Below the pieces are notes generated by a model. The model made no database searches. It was not told the DNA's origin and was given only the letters and a program-made list of their open reading frames with translations. Both the position numbers and the translations under genes were made by a program. From positions 13,268,001 through 13,332,000 of the forward strand of contig NC_052616.1 in NCBI RefSeq assembly GCF_016545825.1: DNA of 64,000 nt, written 5' to 3'. Source of the DNA: Eucalyptus grandis. Lineage: Eukaryota > Streptophyta > Magnoliopsida > Myrtales > Myrtaceae. Below, one piece after another: positions 39,753 through 50,076 of the stretch. Every line of letters begins with the position of its first letter. The stretch's first letter is position 1.

Positions 39753-39791
39753 ACAGACCGTGTGCGGCACCCTTCAACGCGGCGCCTCTAG

Positions 39792-41310
39792 TTCATCGAA
39801 GGATTGAGGTAAGCCATATTCCAACTGAAAATAAGTCAAAATCTTTAGGTGTTGGTCAGGTAGGCTTACTGCATAGAAAGCTATCCCTATTCCTTTTGTC
39901 GAATGACCTATTATTCAGCAGTTGTTCTTTAAATTTGATTGATGGGAGAATCCCAGCCCGCCCTGAGGTTGGAATCACCTAGAAGTAAACAGATGAAACC
40001 CAAATCAACGTTGTTCACTTTTGTTTGGGCGGATTTTGTGATTTCAACCGTGGCTTTGCTTTTGAGTTCTTTCTCTTCAAAAGAAAGGAAGTTTTCTTTG
40101 GGGTGACTTTTGCTGCTTTTAGTTGTTATTGTTCTTGTTTCCTTAGTACTACCTATAGCTTCCTATACCTGTAATTTTTCTTGGGTTATTTGCAGATGGT
40201 GTTCAACGCAATTAAGAAAGCGCCTATACAATCTAAGCTAAAAGAAAAATGTGTTGGTCAGTTTGCCTGAATATTTACAAAACTAATCTCAATACAAGCC
40301 TATATTTAACCAACATAGATGACCACTGAGTTACTTTTCACTTCTTGCCCAATGCTAGTGGAAGCAAATTTAAAAGCACACTCTAAATTTTCACATAGAG
40401 CTAGTCGGGTTAATGTTTAGACGAGTGTATCTCCCTCAAACTACCCCATAACTGCATCGCAAAATGACATTTTCAGTTACTTTTCCCTTCTTTCTGTACA
40501 TGAACTTAGTATAAGAAAGGTTGCTCGCAACAGAGAAGGTTTCTGTAAGATGCCACCATTTATGCTTTGGTGTTGGTGGTTTTGATCAATTGAATCCAAG
40601 AGCTTTGACGCCAAACCTAGAAGGTGTCTTATCATAAACTCTCATAATGGATTTGGAAGTTGAGGATTGTGATTTTTGTTGCAGCGTACCATGGCACCGG
40701 TAACGGCAACCCTAGATGGGCATGAATATTGCACATCCACAAGTCCAGCTCAATATGTGTCCAGAGAGGTGATCTAATGGACCATATAATCATTCAAATC
40801 GGATGATCAGCAACTCTACGGAAGAAATTCGTTGTCTGTGTGCATTGCTGGACGTGGTCTTTAGTAAGTTTGGAATGCTGTGTTTTTTTATTTCTTTTGT
40901 GTGTCTTGTCATTGTTCCAAATAAATATGTCCAGGAGCAGGTGCTGGGCAGGTGCAGGAGGACATATGTGTGAGATTTGTGGTAGTGAGTACCCTTGATG
41001 GTATTCTTCAAGTGTGGTTATGCATCGTCTCGTCTTTATTTTGAATGTAAAATAAGCTCGATGCTTCATATGCGTGCAATCTTTTGTGCGTCATTGTGCA
41101 AAGAGCAAATATTGAATGTGATGTTGTCTTGAAGTGTTCGATTGAATTAGTAAATTCGTTGAGTATATTGCTGGTGATGGGAGGTCAATAGCTTGGTGGT
41201 CTGATAAGTGTCATCCAGTTATGGACGCAAGGGTTGGCTAATAACCTGCTGAAATTGGCCCCCTTCTCTAATTATCTCTTCATGGTCAGTACCATTTGTT
41301 AAAAGCGCCT
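39792..41310 (+). other. 3' flank of NLR2 (shared NLR downstream segment, copy C)
   Basis: Collinear with 8771-7185 read on the minus strand, starting a few bases after the stop codons. This is the most complete copy on the plus strand. It ends near a shared block (tccagttatggacgcaaggg, near 41215) and the words ctcttcatggtcagtacc. Non-coding. Confidence 0.75.
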
Positions 41311-41879
41311 CCTGACGACCACATGCCCAATGCCCATTTTTGGAGATTTAGGGCCTGACCTATTTTTGATCTCCGGCTGCAAGTAAACAATGTGCATTTT
41401 TGTGCTTTAGTGCTGTAACTGTGGCTTCTCTAGATGGGTTGATGATCCCATTATGTATGATCACTCCCGGCACATCGAACATGGGCTTTTGCTTTTACTT
41501 GGGGGCCTGATTATTTTAATGGCTTTATGGTACACTGCCTCCGTTTTCCCAGTGCTCGTGTTACCTCAATTGACGAGCATGGGTTAACCTAGGTCGGCAA
41601 GGAATCTGTAAGTGGCGGTTTGGAGCTTAGGATGTTTATTATTTGTGATCACATTGTCTAGTGGTGGTGTCTATTTGGGTGTGAATGGTTGGTTGCTTGC
41701 CACCATCGAAGCCGGTGTTTGTGTGGGTACATCTTGTTAGCCTTTTGTGGTTGTGACCAGAGTATGTCACTGAACTGAATGTGCAAGCGGTCGAACTTGT
41801 AAGTACATCATGAGCTTGAATTGATCGTAAGCTCTTCTCCGTCAATGCAACATATTTGACTGTTTTTCGTGATATTAGC
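41311..41879. other. Unassigned spacer
   Basis: No gene, repeat or regulatory element is recognisable. Confidence 0.4.
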
Positions 41880-42475
41880 TGACATTGGCTAAGCATGGGC
41901 AAAAAACTAGCGAAGCTTGGCCATGCTAATTGGTCCATTGCACAGTTCAATGCAGAAATTTTGCACTCGCAGAGCACTGCATTTTAGTCGGATTTGATGT
42001 AAGCGCAATCATTAAGTTGGTTGGATTTCAATGTATGGACAAGTGTGCTTGTCGGAACTGGCGGTCTTTGGTGGAATTGGCGAAGCATCGGCCAAGCATG
42101 GGCCACAAACTGGCCGAACAAGGCTAAGAACTGACTTTGCAAATGGACCCAGAACTAAGGCCGAAAACTGGGCAAGCATGGCTAACCATGGGCCAAAACT
42201 AGCCGAACATGGCCATAAGTGGCCGAGCCCATAAGTGGCCGAGCAAATTCAAGCTAGGCTGAAAGCTATACCCAAAAGCAAGTCTAAGGACTGGTAGGCC
42301 AAGCAAAGCCGAGCACGACCAAGAATTGGTCCAGGAAAGCCAATTGGCCACGCACGGGCTAAAGCTGGGCAACTATGGGCCAAAAATTGGGTGGGCCAAC
42401 AACTGGCATGTTGGTTAGTCCATTGGTCAATGCAATAGAAAACTTTTGCACCCTGCAATGCACTATGCTTGACAC
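41880..42475. repeat. Degenerate GGCC-rich repeat between diverged direct repeats
   Basis: 41880-42410 is built of variants of a 20-25 bp motif around atgggccaaaaactggccgaa. It is bracketed by two diverged copies of a sequence near ttagtccattg...caatgca...ttttgcac...gcactgca (41929-41990, 42413-42475). No protein signal. Confidence 0.55.
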
Positions 42476-43596
42476 TAGCAAAGTACTACATTCCTTTGCA
42501 ATCCAACATTCATTGCTAGCTGCAGTGCAGTGAATTTGCTTGCTTTAGCACTGCAATGCACTTTAGAAGCATTGTAGTCCAGTGCCTAGATAAATAATTC
42601 GTGGGATACAATCACCATATCATAACAATACACAATTTCGCATCACAATAATACAGCAACAAACTAGACATTTTAATTAGTCACCAGTTAAGCAACTACA
42701 ACACGAGGTTTGTGAACAAATAAAAAAGTCATAAACAAGTTCATGACTATGTGCCTTCATTACTATGCCCTTCACAAAAGGATAATAAAAAGAAATAAAA
42801 GGAAAAACAAACAAAGGAGATGCTAACTTAAAAACTCCTTTAAAAAAACCTCGAAAAACCCTCCCATACACAAAAGACCTCACATCATCTTCAGCTTTTG
42901 CATATCCAGCACCATCTCCCCCTATCATCTTTAGTTTTGCATTTAGTCCATCCTCCTCATTTGCAATTCTTTTAAGAACATAGATTGTTTAGCGCATTTA
43001 TCTGAACTATCAATGTATAACGTATTATACTCCTGCATTTTCTTCCTACCCTTTGGACAATGACTGTGAGATAGTGCCAACGATTGAAGCAAGAAACTAC
43101 ATTGTCTATAGAGGCCCGGTAGGTTGTGATGGTCCTAAGGCCAAGGGAGTGCCCTTCACGATAATCCGTAAGCTTGTCGCTGGTGTAGAATTTGATGTTT
43201 TGGATTCTTGTAGTGGAGTCCACTATGGCATATCATGTCACAATTACTAGTAGTTATGGTAGTTTTATCTCTTCAGCTCTATTCTTACGAACTCAACCAC
43301 AAATTTCTTCTTCTTCTTCAATGATTTATAAACGTTCTCATTCTATGATTTCTTCCTTTCTTTTTTTTTGTTCCTCCCAACTTGCTTTGGCACATCTAGT
43401 GGAATCAATGGTGGCCATGTTTCCTTGCCATCTAAAGTATGCATGACAGGACTGTAAGTCTACATGAATATCCTTTTGCCTATGAACTCTCTCCATAAAT
43501 TTCACTCTTATTGTTTTTAGTTGTGATAACAGGTTTGTTCCTAAAGTCATAAACTGAATTCTCTCGTATCCTTGTGAGCTAAAGAGTATAGCTTTG
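42476..43596. other. Unassigned, possibly interior of an LTR element
   Basis: No recognisable gene. On the minus strand the sequence following the LTR-like repeat at 43597-44154 has an open stretch (43338-43718) without known domains; it might be the start of a decayed element interior, but no primer-binding site is seen next to the repeat. Confidence 0.35.
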
Positions 43597-44154
43597 TGAC
43601 ATCGTGAAAATTCAGTTTTGTTTTCAATTGAATGAATTGGGCTTTTCATCGATACGCCTATAGTGCTATTCTTTGAGCTGATCACTCCTAAAATAACTAG
43701 ACTATCTAGAGAAGTCATTAAGGGATTTTAACACAATAAATTTGAGAATTCGACTAGAAATTAATTGTTCGACTGTGCTAATCTGCAATGGTCATTACGG
43801 CATTATCAAAATTGATAAGAAATCAGGGATAGGTCGATTCGACAGAGATGTGTGATCAAAGTGTAGGTGATTCCACCTGATTGCAAACTTCCCGTCGATC
43901 GACACTAGACCGATTTTCTATCGTTTTGGGTATCCTCAGTATTCGTAATTGAAATCTTGAGATTTTCACGACCACCGATAGTCGCCAATGTGTCAAAGAG
44001 GTACTTTATGGCTCGAAGAAAATTGACCACGGGTCAATTGCACCAAAAATTTCTAAAAGTTACCCGGTAAATTAGGTCACGTTAAAATCACGTTAGATTG
44101 AAATTAACCGCAAATTTGAATTCGATTTCAGAAATTGAAAGTTCTATCATGTCA
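43597..44154 (-). repeat. Dispersed LTR-like repeat, copy 2
   Basis: 558 bp with inverted hexamers TGACAT/ATGTCA at its ends (43597-43602, 44149-44154). Reverse-complementary to 6098-6650 along its length. No target-site duplication could be matched. Confidence 0.65.
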
Positions 44155-44887
44155 TGGTTTATTTTAGGAACGTCAACTCATTATTCGAAGATTTTTCGGT
44201 GAGTTCAGGATTTTTTTACGGAAAATCAATTCGAACGATTCAAAAAAGAACGAAAATTCGGATTGGCCGAATTGAATGCATTTTTTGCCTCCTTAGTGAG
44301 CTATTTGGTAATGGGAATTTGTATAAATTGTGTAGGCTTCTTCTTTAGCAAAATTAGACATCAAATTGGGGAAAATTGGAGAAGAAATTTAAGCCTAAGG
44401 TTGTGAAATTCGTATGCTTGAGAGGGGGCTGCAACATTGGCATCAAAATTTGATTATTTGTGAAATATTATGCAAGAATGAAATGGGGGACATAAGGGAT
44501 GAACATGGAGACTTTTGGTCCAAGGAAATTATGATTCTAGATATTTTTATTTGACTTATTGCCCTCCTTTTCCCTTGGCTTCTCGAGCACACCTCTTGCC
44601 AGTCCCCTTCTTCTTCGCGCGCATGTCCCTCTTTCACCGAAGTCTTCAGCTTCGGTCTTCTTCTCCCTCAGCCCACCATCGTTTGTTCCCTCTGAATCCT
44701 GCCTTCCACCGAATTCCCCTCCATTTCTCTTCGCCCGTTTCTCCCCTACGCCCCACGCGTCCACGATTCGACCCCCCACTCGGTCAACACCCCACCGAAA
44801 CCCACGCGTCTCCTCCCTCACGCCACATCCGCAAGCCCCCATCTCCGCTTCGTTTTCTCTGCTGCCAGCATGTCCGCAACACTCCAC
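44155..44887. other. Unassigned, pyrimidine-rich in its second half
   Basis: 44550-44885 is C/T-rich with unconvincing open frames on both strands. It resembles the pyrimidine tract of the solo LTR at 39230-39480 in composition only. No gene call. Confidence 0.35.
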
Positions 44888-45110
44888 CGAAACCAGCAAT
44901 TATTTTGGTAGGCACAATCTTCACCAAGTTTGGAATGCTTTGCTATGTCTTTCTTATATATAAACATGGTTTCGCAATTATTTTGAATGTAACTTCGATG
45001 CTTCAGATGTGAGCACCTTTTGTGTGTCATTGTGTAGAGAGCAAATTTTAATGTGATAGTGTTGTGGATATTGCTTTGGTTGAATGGTAAAAGTAATGAA
45101 TCTGCCTGAT
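44888..45110 (+). repeat. NLR1-type 3' flank segment, fragment D
   Basis: Matches 26634-26830 nearly base for base in places (ggtaggcacaatcttc, gatgcttcagatgtgagcac, attgctttggttgaatggta). Closer to copy B than to copies A or C. Confidence 0.8.
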
Positions 45111-45787
45111 TTAATAACATGAACAATTTGATTATATATATATATATATGCATGAATAGTTTGCAATTACGTTTTTAAGGTGAGCCTATGCGTAGCACAG
45201 TTACGTCACCTAGTATTTAAAGATAATCCCACGTTTCTAAATCCATAGGAGACATCTCTCTCTATACCTTGGACATGCTTGGCTTAATTGATTTGATGGT
45301 AAAATCTGTTTGCATTCTTTATCAACTTTCGATGTTTTTCGTTTTTCGTTTTTCATTTAAGAAGTGATGGCGAGCTCCCTGATTCTGTGGATTTTGGGTG
45401 AGAAGGTAAGTAAACCCTGCTCTGGTCATCATCGTGCTTCGAGTGAATTTTTGAGTTTGGCCGATGAAGTTTTCAATCTTGCGACCCACGTCTGTTGGCT
45501 GCGCTCCTAGTCCTCGAACAGAGGATATACACCGATTGTGCAATTTCCGGAGGTAACCCACCTATATATATTGGATTTGAGGACCACGAAATAATAAAAT
45601 TGGCTGAATTATATTTGCACCCAAATTTTCGGTATTGTGCCAAGTTGCCGTTGATATTTTAGTTTTCGCAAAGGTCCCTTATCCTGCTCCACTCCCCACA
45701 TTTGGAAGTTCTTTGCAATTTAACCCCCGAAATTGACTAAGGGCCAAATTCTATTCCAATATCTAGGAACATATCCCAACTTGACCA
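45111..45787. other. Unassigned spacer
   Basis: Contains an AT dinucleotide run near 45134-45150. No gene or defined repeat is seen. Confidence 0.4.
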
Positions 45788-46353
45788 TAGGGGTGAGCAG
45801 TTTCGGAGGTTCCATACAAGTTATACTTGAAACCTAGAACTTACCTGTTATAACAAGTTCATTTTTTGAAACTTGAAACTTATCCAAACCTGAAACTTAC
45901 CCTGTCACGGGTTGTAGGGTCTATCCAAGTTCTCAGTATTATTAATCAAATGATTACAGTGAATCATCACCTTTAATAATCACCATTTACTATTAAACTG
46001 CTAACCACAACTCATATTTAGGCACACAAACAATACGAAATATTAACAAAGTAAAAGTCTTGGTTATAAAATGTAAGCTTGGACTAGTAGTTCCATATTA
46101 TTCACTCATTATCAAACGACACTAAACACCAAAGGATTGCGTGAAGACATAGACCAAGAAAAACACAAAACTTGTTCTAGGTTCAATTTTCAAGTTCCAT
46201 CTACTGAGAACTTGAAACCTAGCTGTCAAAAGGGGTTCTCCAATTTTTGGAGCCTAGAACTTACCTTGCATATCGTGGAACCTAAAATCGAATGGGTTCA
46301 CATCAGTTCAATTCTCCAGTTCTAGATTTTACTTGAAATCGTGCTCACCCTTA
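45788..46353. mobile_element. hAT-like non-autonomous element
   Basis: Ends taggggtgagca (45788-45799) and tgctcaccctta (46342-46353) are inverted with one mismatch and are of the type common in plant hAT elements. Next to both ends lie related words (gaaacctagaactta, tgaaacct). An 8-bp target-site duplication could not be matched. No transposase. Confidence 0.6.
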
Positions 46354-46509
46354 CCTAACTATTTGACTCATAGAGAGTGAGAGAGATGCCCCTGGATTTT
46401 CTGCTGCGTCCATGGACGAGGGAAGTTGCCCAGGTCACTATCTTTGGTTTAAGGATTCGATTGGCAAATTTTTTTCCAAACAATGACATTGAACAATTGA
46501 AAAGTCCAA

Positions 46510-46700
46510 CCACTGCCTGCGGTGGCCTAGCTGAATAAGAGCCCCCATGACATCTACCCAGAATGGAGGGGTTCAAATCCCGCAGGACGCACGAGATCTT
46601 AAGCGCAACGTCGGGGTGGTGGGTCCTCCGCTAGCGTCGCTCCAGGGTTTACCCGCCAGCTGCCAGCTGTACGGGATTCCCTGGGTATAAAAAAAAAAAA
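46510..46700 (+). mobile_element. tRNA-derived SINE, second family
   Basis: 191 bp flanked by an exact 18-bp target-site duplication aacaattgaaaagtccaa (46492-46509, 46701-46718). B box gggttcaaatccc near 46569-46581, A-box-like tggcctagctgaa near 46524. Ends gggtat followed by poly(A). The body and 3' end differ from the SINE at 39534, so this is a different family. Confidence 0.93.
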
Positions 46701-46718
46701 AACAATTGAAAAGTCCAA

Positions 46719-48439
46719 AAACAGATGTTTAAATATTTTTTTTTGTTTTTCTGGTTATTTGGCTTTCGCTTATGGCCCATATTTCCTCCTACCACCCTCG
46801 TGATTAAACGGGTCACACCTATGGATATGGCCTGTTTTTATATTTAATCAATTTTACATATAGGTAATGCTCACAGCTTGTAAAGTACTAATCAAATGTA
46901 TGGCCGGAGAAAGTTGATCGGAGGCAAATGTAGCCTTCATAATAGTGTAGCAGAAAGTGGAGCTGACTAGTGATGTTCGATGGCCCATAATGCAGCCCTA
47001 ATTTATCAAAAATGGATAGCGCTTCCCTATCGATATTGACATTGATGTGTAGCTACTACATAGTGATATTTTCGAATATCTAAACTTTTTTAAATAACTA
47101 TTACTAGATAATAGGAAATTATGATATTGCAACTTCCTGTAACCATCAAGAAGTTATTTCTTTTTGTAAACCGTTTGTAACCTCTATTTGCAACTGTTGA
47201 TTGTAGTCCTTTAATAGCCACATTGTACTCTTTGTAGACCCCCATAAAAACAAATAAACAAATAAAACTGTTTATATTTCCATTATCTTTTGGTTCTATA
47301 TTGTAGTTATAGTTTCTAGATACCTCGTTGTTGATTAAATTCTTGCATGTATTTTAGTTGTAGCTTTGAATTCTTTGTCATCAATTAAATTTCGGTGTGT
47401 ATCTTAATCGTAGCTTTCAAATCTTCGTTGTCAATTAAATTTCAATATTATATTTTTATGTCATTGGGCTTTGTCGTCAATTAAATTCTGGCAAAATTTG
47501 TGTATTTCTAATTCTGTTAAATTGAGTTTTATAAGTTTTTTTGTGCTCCTGTGCTATTTTCTGTCCAAAGCCACCGCAGAACATATCTTTTATTATAAAA
47601 AAAATAAAAGAACGACTTTCAGTTAAAGATATTTCATTGTCGAATCCAATTAATATAAACAGTGTCACTGCATACAGCGTATCTTTATGAGAAGATAGTG
47701 CAAGAAGCAGGGAAGCTAGTCAATAGAAGGCCGGCTCGTCGAGAGTGGGGCATCAAACAAGGAATATGTTCAAAATTCCATATGTGGGGTGCTATTTGAA
47801 ATTAAAAAAATAAAAAATTCAAGGGCCAATTTAAAATAGCCAAAAACATGGGAGTGCGGCTCAGACTGTAAGACAAGCGATCTTTTTCCAGGCAAAGCCG
47901 TCAATATGAAGTTGATTTTCAAGCAAACCCATCGCTGTGTAGAGAGTCAAGACACCTCCTTAGTGATTCAAATTGAGGATTTCGGATCCTAACAAGTTAT
48001 TCCCTTCAGATCTTTGCATGTAATAGAGTAGCAGTGGGCAATTGGATCAGTTCCAAGTTTTAAGTGAAAAATTGGGAAATCGACTACGGCTTCTGTTCCC
48101 ATTTTGACAAAAAGATATATATATTGGAAATGGATTTTGAATCTGGAAAGATTGGCAAATTTACTAATGCTTTAACCACTATGCTATAGAACGTTCTAGT
48201 TATATTACTTATATTAGATCTAGTTTCTCAAGTAATTGTAAAATGGCTGCAAATTCCAAGCCAATTCCTAAGGGAATTAATTCAATTCCCGATTTCAAAA
48301 TCCAAGAAATGACTTGCCTGGTAGGTTCACAATTCTTAGTCTGAGACCTACTCCTTGCAAAACCATTTTCCCAAGGATTGAGCTCAGTAGAGGAGCTTTT
48401 ATGGCCCTCTCATTATCTAAATCGACCTCACATGACATA
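46719..48439. other. Unassigned spacer with a short tandem repeat
   Basis: At 47331-47490 the word t(c/t)aattaaat recurs at 50, 50 and 46 bp spacing (47331, 47381, 47431, 47477), a decayed minisatellite. Nothing else is recognisable. Confidence 0.45.
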
Positions 48440-49335
48440 CAAGTGACGACTTAAACTTATCTAGAAGGTTATCATTAGTTTAATATTATCAAGGTGTCGG
48501 TTGATGCCCTTTAATTTCTAAGCTAATGTCACCATTGATTCAAACGAAAGGATTTCGCAAATTGTTGTCCAAGAAATCTTAGTATGCTATAAACAAAAAA
48601 ATCAATTTTGCAAGACATTAAAATGAGTGAAGTACTATGACTTCCGACATCAGATCAGAAGAACATTACATAAGAGGCTCGCATTTATAATTTCCAGGGC
48701 ACATTAGTTACAGTTCGCCCCATTTATATTGCAAATGCGTGGACAAATGCCCTAGACAAAACAAGAGACCATGTCCTCCTTAGACTTGATCTATCTCACT
48801 TGACCGGAAAGGGCAAGAAATCTACTTTATTAGAGACTAGAGCCAAGAAATTTGCTTGCAACTAGACATATAAAGATCTCTACATTAGTCTCACTGAATG
48901 ATGTTTCTATTAGCATGAAGCCATGGAAATTTTTGAGTTAATGAGGAGGTGACAGTTCAGAATGTCTTGTCCGCTATGAAGTTCTTGTGAAGTTAACCTG
49001 CTTCATTGCCATAATCCCCCGGCCGATTCTTTTACTTGACCAAGCAAGCTTTAGAGAGCTTTAACACAACGGTATTCCGAAACAAAACAGTTGCCTGCGA
49101 ACGTTCATCAACCTTCACTAGAAACAATTACCTGAAATCAATAGCCGGTCGATGTTGAAAGCCGTGCAGGAAAATGTCACTCTCATTAAGATCAGTATGA
49201 AAATATATTCAGTACTTGCAGCGAACTTGCCTAGTAAACAAGAATTGTGATTAGAACCATTGTTTTTCCGCGAAGTTTCCAAGATGCGAAACAAGAGTGG
49301 ACCGGAAATTAATTAAGTTTCCTGTCATTTCCTTG
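48440..49335 (+). repeat. Duplicated segment S1 (empty-site copy)
   Basis: About 0.9 kb that recurs at 62125-64000. Very similar blocks include gccctagacaaaacaagagaccatgtcc, gcaagaaatctactttattagagact and gatgtttctattagcatgaagcc (each shared word shorter here than the full match). Where S2 carries a solo LTR, S1 has only the single target site aacac (49063-49067). No open frame of note; it may be a decayed gene flank. Confidence 0.85.
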
Positions 49336-49730
49336 GAAAAGTTAAACAGCGTTTGAGTAAAAAATAAGTGAATTAGGTGTGTTGATACACGAACCAAGCA
49401 AAATAAGTTGCGTGCAATCATACTAATCGCTATTGATAATGGTCATTTTCAACTTAGACAAGACAGAGTATTAGGTTTTTATATTTGTTATGCGGGTGTG
49501 CATCAGGAGCAAACAGCCATAAACTGATGGAATGACTGGACATCAGAAGGTTGACCACTTCCATAGCAAACCCCAGCCTGTGGAAGCACTATGTTAGAGG
49601 AGCAAACCCGAAGTTTTGACGAATTACTCCTGAATTTAACGGAGTTAGAAGAACCGGTTTTAAGATGTGTCCAAATGTTTATCCTAAATCTGTCTAAGAG
49701 AATTTAGTTTATTATTTTTCACGGGTTTCA
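49336..49730. other. Unassigned spacer
   Basis: No feature is recognisable. Confidence 0.4.
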
Positions 49731-49739
49731 TTAAAATTA

Positions 49740-50067
49740 GGGATAAGTGTATTTGAAGTTCTAAAACTTATCAAAAATGTATAATTATGTCTTAAAACTT
49801 ATCACGAAAGTGCAATCGAGTCCTAAAACGTTCGAAAAGTGCAACTAAATCCAATCTGAATTGTAAACTTTAAAAAAGTGTAATCAATGAAAAGATTAGA
49901 TTAGACCAATTTGACAAGTTTTCTTTGACTTAATTACATTGTTTGATAGTTTTAGAATTAAATTGCACTTTTATGAAAGGTTTTAGAATTTAATTGTACT
50001 TTTTAAAAGTTTTAGGATTCAATTGCATTTTCATGACAAGTTTTAGAATTTTTAATGTATTTATCCC
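49740..50067. mobile_element. 328-bp Mutator-like MITE with 9-bp target-site duplication
   Basis: Flanked by an exact ttaaaatta (49731-49739, 50068-50076). Ends gggataagtgtattt and, inverted, gggataaatacatta; the inverted homology is about 90 bp and includes repeated words such as cctaaaac and gtgcaat. A 9-bp duplication with long TIRs is the Mutator hallmark. Non-coding. Confidence 0.88.
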
Positions 50068-50076
50068 TTAAAATTA

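Larger units (their letters stand above)
33377..39791 (+). pseudogene. NLR2: CC-NLR pseudogene, sister of NLR1, with four insertions/rearrangements
   Basis: Collinear with NLR1 from start to stop. 33377-34216 keeps 279 codons: coiled coil with Y-D-S-Q-D-A-I-E-D, and a P-loop G-A-Q-G-V-G-K-T-S near residues 206-214. At 34218-34678 an inverted copy of a downstream NB-ARC piece interrupts it. Sense sequence resumes with the kinase-2 region (N-A-G), V-L-V-T-T-R-D, RNBS-D and the MHD position V-H-N, with several stops and frameshifts. The LRR follows (35305-35931), is cut by a TRIM (35973-36725), resumes (36731-37393), is cut by a solo LTR (37394-39503) and a SINE (39534-39752), and ends at TAG 39789-39791. 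Bridging the last two insertions restores an ending like that of NLR1 (T-D-R-x-x-x-x-R). The leader lacks the TATA box of NLR1. No intact protein is possible; a transcript could still form. Confidence 0.93.

Noticed and set aside
44515..45012. 165-aa and overlapping 134-aa open frames
   Set aside because: C/T-rich composition gives open frames in several phases; the 3' half runs into the non-coding NLR flank fragment D.
47331..47490. CRISPR-like regular repeats
   Set aside because: Plant nuclear DNA; the repeated words are short and diverged and the 'spacers' are similar to one another, so it is a decayed minisatellite.
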